Below, in pieces: positions 25,417 through 34,018 of a stretch of DNA of 64,000 nt. The notes below the pieces were generated by a model that was not told where the DNA came from, searched no databases, and saw nothing but the letters and a program-made list of their open reading frames with translations. How positions within the stretch are numbered: the first letter of the stretch is position 1; the number at the start of each line of letters is the position of its first letter. This DNA comes from Rodentibacter haemolyticus (GTDB lineage Bacteria; Pseudomonadota; Gammaproteobacteria; Enterobacterales; Pasteurellaceae). A program made the position numbers and the translations under genes. Location: NCBI RefSeq assembly GCF_015356115.1, contig NZ_CP063056.1:2294001-2358000 (forward strand), written 5' to 3'.

Positions 25417-26781
25417 TTAGAATAAGTTACTGATAAAAATCACCAAAATAATCACGGGTACTACAAATTTTACATAGTTAAACCAAATTTTTGTAAAAGT
25501 AGAATTTGGGGTTGGAGAAAGTTCTTTTTTGGCTTCATCTTTTAAGACGAAACCTACGAAGATTGCGCAACCAAGTGCGGTCAGCATAAAGAGAATATTG
25601 CCGCTGACAAAATCGAAAGCATCAAAAATACTCTTTCCAAAAAACGTCACGTCTTTCCAAAGGCTATCCCCTAAGATAGAAGGTAAATTACCAAATAAGA
25701 AAATCCCCCCTAAAGTTAGAGTAATGGCTTTGCCACGGCGCATTCTGAGTTTTTCCTGTAATGCGGTAATAATCACTTCATAAATAGTAAGTGAAGTAGT
25801 TAGGGCGGCGATGAGTAATAAGCCGAAGAAGACAATCGCAAAAAATTTACCTGCCCATAGGTGTGAAAATACTATCGGTAAACTTTGGAAAACAAGTGTC
25901 GGACCTGCATTGGGTTCAATACCGAAAGTGAATAGGGAAGGGAAGATCATAAAACCGCACAATACGGCAATAATCGTATTTGTGAAACCCGTGATAACGG
26001 CGGTATGAATCAGATTTTCTTCTTTGTTTAAATAGCTGGACAGGGTGATTAGCACACCGAAACCAAGGCTTAATGCGAAGAAGACCTGCCCTAATACAAA
26101 AATAAATAATTTAGGGGTGATTTTGCTGAAATCTGGTTTTAAATAGAAGCTGATACCTTCCATTGCACCCGGTAGGGTGATATTGCGGATCACCATACCG
26201 ATAAGGAAAATAAAAAGTAGAGGCATTAAGTATTTTACCGAACGCTCAATTCCACCAATAATACCTTTGGCTAAAATAATGTAATTGACGACAACAAATA
26301 GCAAGGTATAAGCGGCGATTTCCCAAGGGCTGTTGCCGATATGTAGCTCATAGAAATCTTTGGCTACTTCTTTTGTGATAGGGACAGAAATATCTAATGA
26401 ACCGCTGATAAGGTTAACGATATAGGAAATTACCCATCCGCCAAGCACCATATAATACGCCATAATGCCGAATGCGCCGAGTAAGCCCATATAACCCAGA
26501 GTTTTCCAATACTTGGAAATCCCTTTATCCTGTAATCGATCGCCAAAAGCATCAATAGAATTAACACGTAAGCGGCGACCAATGACATTTTCTACTAAGA
26601 TCATCGGAATACCGATGACAATCATGGCAATACAAAACAGTATCACATAAGCACCGCCGCCGTTTTCCCCCACAAGGTAAGGAAATCGCCAAGTTGCCCC
26701 AAAGCCTACCGTTGCGCCGGCAACAGTCATTACATAAGTTAATCGGCTTGACCAAGTTTGACGTTGTTGATTTGTTGTCAT
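25417..26781 (-). CDS. Sodium-dependent transporter, neurotransmitter:sodium symporter (SNF/NSS) family
   Basis: Inner-membrane Na+-coupled transporter, probably for an amino acid, 454 residues with 11-12 hydrophobic helices. The N-terminal WSSRLTYVMTVAGATVGFG and WRFPYLVGENGGGAY are the TM1 Na+/substrate-site signature of LeuT relatives; GQVFFALSLGFGVLITLSSY is the TM6 region. I start at the ATG at 26781 after GAGGAAAA. A longer frame to 26838 reads through an uptake signal. Similar to HI0736. Substrate cannot be told from sequence. Confidence 0.93.
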   Translation of the reverse strand: MTTNQQRQTWSSRLTYVMTVAGATVGFGATWRFPYLVGENGGGAYVILFCIAMIVIGIPMILVENVIGRRLRVNSIDAFGDRLQDKGISKYWKTLGYMGLLGAFGIMAYYMVLGGWVISYIVNLISGSLDISVPITKEVAKDFYELHIGNSPWEIAAYTLLFVVVNYIILAKGIIGGIERSVKYLMPLLFIFLIGMVIRNITLPGAMEGISFYLKPDFSKITPKLFIFVLGQVFFALSLGFGVLITLSSYLNKEENLIHTAVITGFTNTIIAVLCGFMIFPSLFTFGIEPNAGPTLVFQSLPIVFSHLWAGKFFAIVFFGLLLIAALTTSLTIYEVIITALQEKLRMRRGKAITLTLGGIFLFGNLPSILGDSLWKDVTFFGKSIFDAFDFVSGNILFMLTALGCAIFVGFVLKDEAKKELSPTPNSTFTKIWFNYVKFVVPVIILVIFISNLF

Positions 26782-26856
26782 TTTTTCCTCGTTAAAATAA
26801 AAAAGTGCGGTCACAAAATAAAAAGATTGTGAGCACAAATGAAATGTCCAAAAATT

Positions 26857-27492
26857 TTAATATTCGGTTTTGTCTTTATATTCGCAGAGATCTTCAATAA
26901 TACAGGAGCCACAGCGCGGTTTACGTGCCACGCAGGTATAACGACCATGTAAAATGAGCCAATGATGCACATCTATTTTAAATTCATCAGGTACGACTTT
27001 AAGCAGTTTTTCTTCTACTTTAACCACATCTTTACCCGGTGCAAAATTTGTGCGATTACATACGCGGAAAATATGGGTATCAACCGCAATAGTGGGATGA
27101 CCAAAGGCTGTATTTAATACGACATTTGCGGTTTTTCTTCCCACTCCCGCCAGTGCTTCCAAAGCTTCACGACTTTCAGGCACTTCACCGTTGTGTTTCT
27201 CAATGAGATCTCGGCAGGTTTTGATGATATTTTCCGCTTTGCTATTAAAAAGCCCGATTGTTCTTATATAGTTTTTTAGCCCATCTAAGCCTAAATCTAA
27301 AATAGCTTGTGGTGTGTTGGCGACAGGAAAAAGCTTTTCCGTCGCTTTATTGACCCCTTTATCGGTGGCTTGCGCCGATAAAATCACTGCGATTAATAAT
27401 TCAAAGGGCGAATTATACTGTAATTCAGTGGTAGGGTGGGGATTTTGATCCCGTAAACGGGTTAATATTTCAATTCTTTTCTTTTGATTCAT
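26857..27492 (-). CDS. nth: Endonuclease III
   Basis: Bifunctional DNA glycosylase/AP lyase removing oxidised pyrimidines. Length 211, identical to E. coli Nth, with K120 (helix-hairpin-helix VGRKTANVV) and D138 (AVDTHIFRV). The 4Fe-4S cluster cysteines are C187, C194, C197 and C203. I start at 27492 with GAGGAAAATATT upstream; a longer frame to 27564 adds a non-family stretch. It is the last gene after rnfE, as in E. coli rsxABCDGE-nth. Confidence 0.96.
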   Translation of the reverse strand: MNQKKRIEILTRLRDQNPHPTTELQYNSPFELLIAVILSAQATDKGVNKATEKLFPVANTPQAILDLGLDGLKNYIRTIGLFNSKAENIIKTCRDLIEKHNGEVPESREALEALAGVGRKTANVVLNTAFGHPTIAVDTHIFRVCNRTNFAPGKDVVKVEEKLLKVVPDEFKIDVHHWLILHGRYTCVARKPRCGSCIIEDLCEYKDKTEY

Positions 27493-27635
27493 AATATTTT
27501 CCTCTATTTTCTTGCTTTTACGAGAAAATAGTAAAGCACGCTTTTTGGCATGAATTTCCTTCATGGAAAATTTGCTGTATTCGACCGCTGTAAATTTCCT
27601 AAAATCTTAAGAAACTTAGTAAGTTAAATGGCACT

Positions 27636-28364
27636 TTAATGGTGACTTTTTACTTTTTGTTGATGATTGTCGATTCTGTTTTTTAGGCCGAGTAACAATC
27701 CCAATCCAATAAATGCGCCCGGCGGCAGAATGAAAAGTAAGAAGCTGCTATCGGTATGGTAAATGTGGAGCGTGAGGAATTTTGCGTGTTCACCAAAAAG
27801 GTTTTCAATCCCTTCGAATAATGTGCCTTGCCCAAGGATTTCTCTCAGTGCGCCAAGTACGGTAAGGCTTAATGCCATACCGAATCCCATAGAAAAACCG
27901 TCCCAAGCGGAATGTAAGAGGTTATTTTTCGAGGCAAAGGCTTCCGCACGACCGATTACAATACAGTTTGTGACGATGAGAGGTATGAAAATACCGAGAG
28001 ATTGGTACAGCGTATAAGTATAAGCATTCATTAATAATTGCACCACGGTAACGGTGGTCGCAATAATCATCACATAAATCGGGATACGGATTTCGTGTGG
28101 GATCTGTTTACGGAATAGTGAAATTACCGTGTTAGTACAGGTTAAAACCAACATTGTGGCAAGCCCTAATCCCAAGGCGTTAGTTGTCGTAGAGGAAACC
28201 GCCAGTAAAGGACAAAGCCCGAGCAGTTGTACGATTGCCGGGTTATTCTTCCAGATTCCTTGAGTGAAAATCTCTTTCAATAAAGATTTTTCTGCCTGAT
28301 TTTCAAGCGCACTTTGAGGCTGAGTTTCTTCAAATGCGGTGGTTTTTTCCGTTAAATTTGCCAT
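27636..28364 (-). CDS. rnfE: Rnf/Rsx electron transport complex subunit E
   Basis: Integral membrane subunit, 242 residues with about six helices, homologous to RnfA. Recognisable are PAIVQLLGLCPLLAVSSTTTNALGLG and IPLIVTNCIVIGRAEAFASKN, with the paired Cys-containing half-helices of the RnfA/E fold. It helps build the ion-translocating ferredoxin:NAD oxidoreductase (Rnf), or the Rsx complex that reduces SoxR in E. coli. It starts one base after rnfG ends. Confidence 0.95.
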   Translation of the reverse strand: MANLTEKTTAFEETQPQSALENQAEKSLLKEIFTQGIWKNNPAIVQLLGLCPLLAVSSTTTNALGLGLATMLVLTCTNTVISLFRKQIPHEIRIPIYVMIIATTVTVVQLLMNAYTYTLYQSLGIFIPLIVTNCIVIGRAEAFASKNNLLHSAWDGFSMGFGMALSLTVLGALREILGQGTLFEGIENLFGEHAKFLTLHIYHTDSSFLLFILPPGAFIGLGLLLGLKNRIDNHQQKVKSHH

Positions 28365-28365
28365 A

Positions 28366-28992
28366 TTATTTTTCCTGAGCGGTGGCGAGTTGTTGTAGCA
28401 GCGGTTGATTATTTAGCATAACGAAGGCGGAACGCTTAATCTGATTTACAATTGCACGTGGTGTAATGGTCGCACCGGAGAACTGATCGAATTTACCGCC
28501 GTCTTTCTTTACCGCCCAATCAGTTAAATTCGTTTCATTAATGAAGTGATGATTGAAACTTAAAATCCAGTTGGAAATACGTAATTCGATCTTATCTCCT
28601 AACCCCGGTGTTTCATGATGTTCAATAACTCGAACACCCAATACTTCACCGTCCGGAGAAAGCCCTATTAACAGCCGAATATCGCCTGAATAGCCGTCGG
28701 GCGCGGTGGTTTCATAGGCATAAGCCGAGACTTGATTTTCTTTTTTGGCGAAATAAACTTTTTGAATTCCGTTTAGACTTTCAGCCTTCGGAATGACCGC
28801 ACTTTCCACGAGATTATTATCAAAATAGTTTTGTGGTATCACTTGTAATAATAATTCTCTCTGCTGTGCTGCCATGGCTTCATCAATTTTTCCTTTGGTA
28901 AGAAAGAAAATACCGGAAGAAATTGCGGTACAGAGCAGGGCAACTAAGCCTAAAAGTGCGCCATAGCCGGAGCTGATCTTAAATGTCCCCAT
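28366..28992 (-). CDS. rnfG: Rnf/Rsx electron transport complex subunit G
   Basis: Periplasmic-facing flavoprotein anchored by one N-terminal helix (residues ~10-32). The SGAT motif at 172-175 (FSGATITPRAI) marks the threonine that carries covalent FMN. Length 208. I start at ATG 28992, whose first base is shared with the rnfD stop (TAATG), a sign of coupling. A longer frame to 29061 is only overlap with rnfD. Electrons pass through this flavin toward RnfD and RnfE. Confidence 0.95.
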   Translation of the reverse strand: MGTFKISSGYGALLGLVALLCTAISSGIFFLTKGKIDEAMAAQQRELLLQVIPQNYFDNNLVESAVIPKAESLNGIQKVYFAKKENQVSAYAYETTAPDGYSGDIRLLIGLSPDGEVLGVRVIEHHETPGLGDKIELRISNWILSFNHHFINETNLTDWAVKKDGGKFDQFSGATITPRAIVNQIKRSAFVMLNNQPLLQQLATAQEK

Positions 28993-30068
28993 TATTTTTT
29001 TCCTTTTATGTGATAACCCGCTACCCGTGGGCGTGTGTAATGGTCGATAAGCGGCACGCAAATATTACTTAACAAAATAGCAAATGCAACACCGTCAGGG
29101 TAGTTTCCGTGATAACGAATAAGATAGACAAGAAGACCAACGAGCGCACCAAATACGATTTTCCCACGTGGCGTAATTGAAGCAGTAACAGGATCTGTGG
29201 CAATGAAAAATGCCCCAAACATCATTGCACCGCTTAATATCTGACTGACGACACTTAAATGCGTGCCGCCGGCAAGGGCGGTAATCGTGGCTAAACAGAA
29301 AAAAGTCACTAACATCGCTATCGGAATTTGCCAATGAATGGTTCGTTTTAAAATTAAGAAGATTCCCCCAACTAAAAAGGCAACATTCACTTGCCACCAA
29401 CCTTGCGCAAAATCAGTACCATTTCCCATAAAAATCGGCATTTTTATGAGCTGGTAGAAATCATCCGATGCTTTGTGGTTTGAATAAAAGATCTTTGCGC
29501 TATCTAATGGCGTGGCTTGCGTAATTCCGTCAATGCCGTGAGTGAGTTGCGATAAGGAAAAACCATCGGTGGTTAAGCCTGAAAAAATCAGTGAAACCGA
29601 GTCGGAAAATGTCGGCGGTTCTTGCAATAAATGAATCGGCGGTATCCAACTTGTCATTTGCAGAGGAAAAGAGATAAGTAATATCACATAGCCGATCATC
29701 GCAGGATTGAACGGGTTTTGCCCTAAACCGCCATAAATATGTTTGCCAAGCAGTACCGCACAAAGCGTACCGATAATAATAATCCAATAAGGAGCGTAAG
29801 GCGGGATCGCCATTGCCAAAATTAAGGCGGTGAGTATTACGCTAAAATCGGCAAGGTAGGAAAATGGCTTTTTGCCGCGTAATTTTATTGACGTAAATTC
29901 AGCAAGCACTGCGGTAGAAACCGCCAGTGTGATTTGGATTAATACACCTAAACCAAAATAATAAATTTGCGTAAATAAAGCGGGCATCATCGCTAAGATA
30001 ACCCAAAGCATAATACGTGCCGTTAATTTCCCTGAATGAGTGTGGGGGGAACTGACCATTTTAAACAT
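28992..30068 (-). CDS. rnfD: Rnf/Rsx electron transport complex subunit D
   Basis: Polytopic membrane subunit, 358 residues, of the NqrB/RnfD family. It shows YGGLGQNPFNPAMIGYVILL and FFIATDPVTASITPRGK, the region where family members attach FMN to a Ser/Thr. It is part of the ion-pumping core. It overlaps rnfG by one base. A 240-base gap carrying a repeat element separates it from rnfC, unlike the tight spacing elsewhere in the operon. Confidence 0.95.
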   Translation of the reverse strand: MFKMVSSPHTHSGKLTARIMLWVILAMMPALFTQIYYFGLGVLIQITLAVSTAVLAEFTSIKLRGKKPFSYLADFSVILTALILAMAIPPYAPYWIIIIGTLCAVLLGKHIYGGLGQNPFNPAMIGYVILLISFPLQMTSWIPPIHLLQEPPTFSDSVSLIFSGLTTDGFSLSQLTHGIDGITQATPLDSAKIFYSNHKASDDFYQLIKMPIFMGNGTDFAQGWWQVNVAFLVGGIFLILKRTIHWQIPIAMLVTFFCLATITALAGGTHLSVVSQILSGAMMFGAFFIATDPVTASITPRGKIVFGALVGLLVYLIRYHGNYPDGVAFAILLSNICVPLIDHYTRPRVAGYHIKGKK

Positions 30069-30154
30069 CTTTTATTCCTGAGCTTTTTCAATTCTTGTTG
30101 AGTCTGTGCGACCTTTTTCGCTTTGCTTGCGTAATAGCGGTTGAATTTCCATCT

Positions 30155-30300
30155 TTATGTATTTGTTGCACAAAAAAGTTTCATATCCAATTTTTATTGG
30201 TAGGGCATTGACCCTTGCGTAACGCACTATTTTATTTATTGTTGCGTTACGACTTCGCCTAACGGCACCTTACAATGATTTGGGCAACTGGTACATAACA
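30155..30300. repeat. MITE-like element inside the rnf operon (rnfC-rnfD gap)
   Basis: Left end TTATGTATTTGTTGCACAAA, right end TTTGGGCAACTGGTACATAA. The core runs GTAGGGCATTGACCCTTGCG to GACTTCGCCTAACGGCACC, ending in TTAC: two facing palindromes bounded by GTAG...TTAC. It interrupts an otherwise compact operon and could affect rnfD expression. Confidence 0.8.
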
Positions 30301-30308
30301 CAGGAATT

Positions 30309-32648
30309 TTATTCTGTTTTTTCGACCGCACTTTCGGTTTTTATCTCGCTATTGTTGTTTGCTTGAGCAAGTTTTTTTGCCTTAGCCCGAGCAATGGCAG
30401 CTGCGACAGCGGCTTTTTTCGGATCAAGTGCGGTTGAATTTTCTTGCGTTTTTTCGACCGCACTTTCGATTTTTGTCTCGCTGTTGTTATTTGCTTGAGT
30501 AAGTTTTTTTGCCTTAGCCCGAGCAATGGCAGCAGCGACGGCGGCTTTTTTCGGATCAAGTGCGGTTAAATTTTCTTGTGTTTTTTCGACCGCACTTTCG
30601 ATTTTTGTCTCACCGTTGTTATTTGGTTGAGCAAGTTTTTTTGCCTTAGCCCGAGCAATGGCGGCAGCGACAGCGGCTTTTTTCGGATCAAGTGCGGTTA
30701 AATTTTCTTGTGTTTTTTCGACCGCACTTTCGGTTTTCATCTCGCTGTTGTTATTTGCTTGAGCAAGCTTTTTCGCTTTAGCCCGAGCAATGGCAGCAGC
30801 GACAGCGGCTTTTTTCGGATCAAGTGCGGTTGAATTTTCTTGCGTTTTTTCGACCGCACTTTCGATTTTCATTTCGCTGTTGTTATTTGCTTGAGCAAGT
30901 TTTTTTGCTTTAGCCCGAGCAATGGCGGCAGCGACAGCGGCTTTTTTCGTGTCGGTATCGTGGTTTTCCTGCGCCGTATTATCGGTTGTTACCGTTTCTG
31001 TTTGCTGACGTGCTAGGCGACGGGCCTTACGCAATGCCATTATATCCGTATTATCAGGTTGAATTTCACCTTTTTCCGAAGTAAAGGTTTTAATTTGTGT
31101 TGTTTCGGGGGCGTTAGATTTTTTCGCTTTTAAACGTGCTAATGCCGCTTTTACAGGGTCTTCCCCTTTGGTTTTGACAAGTTCTTCTCTGCGCGCTTCA
31201 GCAGCACGTTGCGTGCGGGCTTTACGTTCTTGCTCTTCACGCCCCATACGTGCCTGTTTCGCTTCAAAACGAATTTTGGCTTCATCTGCTTTTTTCTGCT
31301 TTTCTTTCATTTGCCAAATTTTCGCCTTTTCTTGGCGGAAATATTGGATCAATGGAATGTGGCTCGGACAAACATAGGCGCAAACACCGCATTCAATACA
31401 ATCTTTCAGCGCATATTCTTCCGATTTTTTGTGATCTTCACTACGGGCGAACCAATAAAGTTGCTGAGGCATAAGATTAACGGGGCAAGCGTCAGAGCAG
31501 GCAGAGCAACGAATACAGGCTTGCTCTTGCTTAGGTTCGGCATATTCAAAATGATCGGGAGCGAGTAGGCAGTTTACGATTTTAGTTACCGGTGCATTGA
31601 GATTCGGCAATTCCAATCCCATCATCGGCCCCCCGACAAAGACGGGAAAACGCTCATCAAATTGATAGCCTACGTGGGTGAGTGCGTGATAAATCGGGGT
31701 ACCGAATCGTACCCAATAATTACCTTTTTCTTGAATTTTATCGCCTGTAAGCGTTATTGCACGCTCAATTAAGACTTCATCATCCATAACGGCACGTTTG
31801 ATCGCAAAGACCGTTCCTACATTCTGCATAAGTACGCCGATGCCGGATGAACGTTCACCACTTGGGACTTCCATACCCGTGAGCAAGTAGATCAATTGTT
31901 TTGCCGCACCGGAGGGATATTTTGTCGGAATAATGCGTACATCAATATCATTTGCGCCTTGTAGGGCGTGCTTGATGGCTTTAATTGCTTCCGGTTTATT
32001 GTCTTCAATGGCGATAACTACTTTTTCCGGACGCAAGATATAGCGCAAAATACGTACACCTTCGATAATTTCACCACTATGTTCTTGCATAAGACGATCA
32101 TCACAGGTGATGTAAGGTTCGCATTCTGCGCCGTTAATGATTAATAATTTGATTTTTTTATCTGCCGATTGGATCTTCGCTGCGGTAGGGAAGACCGCGC
32201 CTCCCAGCCCTGCCACGCCGGCTTGGTAGATTTTTTCGATGAGCTGTTCTGTCGTCAGGTGTAGAAAATCTTCAATAGGATGTCGTTCAACGCTTTGATC
32301 CAACCCATCCGCCAATAAATGAATTGTCGGTTCATCTAATCCTGAAGGGTGGGCTGCCACATAAGGCGCAATAGATTTAATGATTCCGGATGTTGGGGCG
32401 TGAATAGGCAGCATACGCAAGCCATCGCCTTGCGTTAAGGGTTGACCTTTTAACACATAATCACCGACTTTCACCAACAGATTACCCGCTTGCCCGGAAT
32501 GTTGTTTCAGCGGAATGTAGAAATCCGTACTTAAAGGAATTGTTCTTAGCGGTTGGTGGCTTGATTGGGCTTTCATATCCGGTGGGTGAATACCACCTTT
32601 GAAATCCCATAATTTGCCGGAATTAAAACGAGATAAAACGTCCGTCAC
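30309..32648 (-). CDS. rnfC: Rnf/Rsx electron transport complex subunit C with long repeat tail
   Basis: Peripheral subunit binding NADH, FMN and two 4Fe-4S clusters. The N-terminal core holds the NADH/FMN site (GLGGAVFPTAAK; NGAECEPYITCDDRLM) and clusters CIRCSACSDACP and CIECGVCAYVCP. After ~450 residues comes an Ala/Lys-rich helical tail. It ends in five 44-residue tandem repeats (KKAAVAAAIARAKAKKLAQ core; the last truncated). Each DNA unit is 132 bp and carries facing uptake signals. RnfC tails with AAIARAKAKK repeats are known in gammaproteobacteria. Copy number is likely variable. It abuts rnfB with no gap. Confidence 0.95.
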   Translation of the reverse strand: MTDVLSRFNSGKLWDFKGGIHPPDMKAQSSHQPLRTIPLSTDFYIPLKQHSGQAGNLLVKVGDYVLKGQPLTQGDGLRMLPIHAPTSGIIKSIAPYVAAHPSGLDEPTIHLLADGLDQSVERHPIEDFLHLTTEQLIEKIYQAGVAGLGGAVFPTAAKIQSADKKIKLLIINGAECEPYITCDDRLMQEHSGEIIEGVRILRYILRPEKVVIAIEDNKPEAIKAIKHALQGANDIDVRIIPTKYPSGAAKQLIYLLTGMEVPSGERSSGIGVLMQNVGTVFAIKRAVMDDEVLIERAITLTGDKIQEKGNYWVRFGTPIYHALTHVGYQFDERFPVFVGGPMMGLELPNLNAPVTKIVNCLLAPDHFEYAEPKQEQACIRCSACSDACPVNLMPQQLYWFARSEDHKKSEEYALKDCIECGVCAYVCPSHIPLIQYFRQEKAKIWQMKEKQKKADEAKIRFEAKQARMGREEQERKARTQRAAEARREELVKTKGEDPVKAALARLKAKKSNAPETTQIKTFTSEKGEIQPDNTDIMALRKARRLARQQTETVTTDNTAQENHDTDTKKAAVAAAIARAKAKKLAQANNNSEMKIESAVEKTQENSTALDPKKAAVAAAIARAKAKKLAQANNNSEMKTESAVEKTQENLTALDPKKAAVAAAIARAKAKKLAQPNNNGETKIESAVEKTQENLTALDPKKAAVAAAIARAKAKKLTQANNNSETKIESAVEKTQENSTALDPKKAAVAAAIARAKAKKLAQANNNSEIKTESAVEKTE
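30320..30960. repeat. Five 132-bp tandem coding repeats in rnfC with embedded uptake signals
   Basis: Near-identical units read GATCAAGTGCGGTT ... TTCGACCGCACTTTCG ... GCCTTAGCCCGAGCAATGGC on the plus strand. The AAGTGCGGT copies near 30428, 30560, 30692 and 30824 are spaced 132 bases, and each is followed by an inverted ACCGCACTT about 30 bases on. Most differences are single substitutions, pointing to recent expansion. Confidence 0.95.
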
Positions 32649-33230
32649 TTATTCCCCCACAACTAATTTTTTATCAGTATTGCTGATGTTTACCACCGGA
32701 ATGACTAGCTTGGCATCAAATTTCCAATCCCAACTGTCGATATTTTTTTTCACGGGAATCATTGAAATACAATCCGTAGGGCAGGGGGCAATGCAAAGTT
32801 CGCAGCCGGTGCAGAGGTCCGGAATGATGGTGTGCATTGCTTTGTTTGTGCCGATAATGGCATCTACCGGACAGGCTTGGATACATTTAGTGCAGCCGAT
32901 ACACATATTTTCATCAATAAAAGCCACCATTTCGATGGGTTCTTCTCCCCCCTCCATCGCAGGGACATCCACGCCCAAAATTTCTGCAATTTTTACAACG
33001 GTCGGTTGACCGCCGGGAATACATTTCGTAATTTCATCACCATTGGCAATTGCCTCCGCATAAGGTTTGCAACCGGGATAACCGCATTGCCCGCATTGGC
33101 TTTGAGGCAATACGGCATCGATTTTTTCTACGATGGGATCTGCTTCTACTTTTAATTTTAGGGATGCAAAACCCAAAATCGCACCAAAGATTAAGGCGAG
33201 TAAGGTGATTACGACGAGTAAAACGGTCAT
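32649..33230 (-). CDS. rnfB: Rnf/Rsx electron transport complex subunit B
   Basis: Ferredoxin-like subunit, 193 residues. An N-terminal membrane helix (residues ~2-24) is followed by a CGQCGYPGC 4Fe-4S site and two bacterial ferredoxin clusters CIGCTKCIQACP and CTGCELCIAPCP. It accepts electrons from ferredoxin. Its ATG overlaps the stop of a 27-codon ORF just upstream (TAATG), which suggests that small ORF is translated. Confidence 0.96.
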   Translation of the reverse strand: MTVLLVVITLLALIFGAILGFASLKLKVEADPIVEKIDAVLPQSQCGQCGYPGCKPYAEAIANGDEITKCIPGGQPTVVKIAEILGVDVPAMEGGEEPIEMVAFIDENMCIGCTKCIQACPVDAIIGTNKAMHTIIPDLCTGCELCIAPCPTDCISMIPVKKNIDSWDWKFDAKLVIPVVNISNTDKKLVVGE

Positions 33231-33313
33231 TATTTCTTTGTTTTTCCGGAAAATTTTTGATAAAGCCCGATAAATAAAATCAGTACGGTAATTGCCATTA
33301 AAAGATAAATCAT
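33230..33313 (-). CDS. Unannotated 27-residue single-helix membrane protein between rnfA and rnfB
   Basis: Short ORF starting at ATG 33313, 14 bases after the rnfA stop, ending in TAA whose last base is the A of the rnfB ATG (TAATG). It begins MIYLLMAITVLILFIGLY, a complete membrane helix, and ends in a basic tail (QKFSGKTKK), so an N-out/C-in topology is likely. The overlap and same-strand position argue for real translation and coupling to rnfB. I recognise no family. It may be an accessory subunit of the Rnf complex, or a leader that only couples translation. Confidence 0.6.
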   Translation of the reverse strand: MIYLLMAITVLILFIGLYQKFSGKTKK

Positions 33314-33326
33314 AACGTCACTAATG

Positions 33327-33908
33327 TTATTTAACGAGCCCCGTAAAGCCCATAAACGCAAGGGACATTAAACCTGCCGTAATTAAGGCGATAGATGAAC
33401 CTCGAAAGGTGATAGGTACATCCGCCGCAATGAGGCGTTCACGTAGTGCGGCGAACAGCACCAAAACAAGCGCAAAACCGAGAGAAGCACCAAAGCCGTA
33501 AATGACGGATTCTGTGAGATTGTGCGCCAAATTTACATTGAGCAACGCTACGCCTAAAACCGCGCAGTTTGTCGTAATCAAAGGTAGAAAAATACCAAGC
33601 AAACGATAAAGTGTCGGACTGGTTTTATTGATCACCATTTCAGTAAATTGTACGACAACTGCAATAACAAGGATAAAAACAAGCGTGCGTAAAAACGTTG
33701 CATTTAAAGGCAGTAAAATATAGTGATCCACTAAGTAAGCACAAAGCGATGCAACGGTTAAGACAAACATTGTTGCCAATCCCATACCCATCGCCGTTTC
33801 AATTTTCTTCGATACGCCCATAAAAGGACAAAGCCCTAAAAATTTCACTAACACGAAATTGTTAATCAATGCTGTACCGATAACCAATAAAATATAATGT
33901 GTCATCAC
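33327..33908 (-). CDS. rnfA: Rnf/Rsx electron transport complex subunit A
   Basis: Polytopic subunit of 193 residues with six helices; first gene of the minus-strand rnf operon. It has NNFVLVKFLGLCPFMGVSKK and LPLITTNCAVLGVALLN, the Cys-bearing half-helices that hold an intramembrane 2Fe-2S cluster shared with RnfE. The order rnfA-(small ORF)-B-C-D-G-E-nth follows. Confidence 0.96.
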   Translation of the reverse strand: MMTHYILLVIGTALINNFVLVKFLGLCPFMGVSKKIETAMGMGLATMFVLTVASLCAYLVDHYILLPLNATFLRTLVFILVIAVVVQFTEMVINKTSPTLYRLLGIFLPLITTNCAVLGVALLNVNLAHNLTESVIYGFGASLGFALVLVLFAALRERLIAADVPITFRGSSIALITAGLMSLAFMGFTGLVK

Positions 33909-34018
33909 TCACCGCCTTTTTATAAGGGCGTTATTATCCCTATTTATGAAGGGGAGAACAATAGGTAATTTGGGGAAATATATTACCAAAAAGTGTAATT
34001 AGTTAAAGTCATGTTTTT

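Noticed and set aside
26782..26838. Extension of the SNF transporter frame
   Set aside because: Reads through an uptake signal; the ATG at 26781 has GAGGAAAA and fits the family.
28993..29061. Extension of the rnfG frame into rnfD
   Set aside because: The RnfG family start is at 28992, coupled through TAATG.
30309..30960. Regular ~132-bp repeats that look like a CRISPR or satellite array
   Set aside because: They are in frame within rnfC and encode a 44-residue protein repeat; there are no unique spacers.
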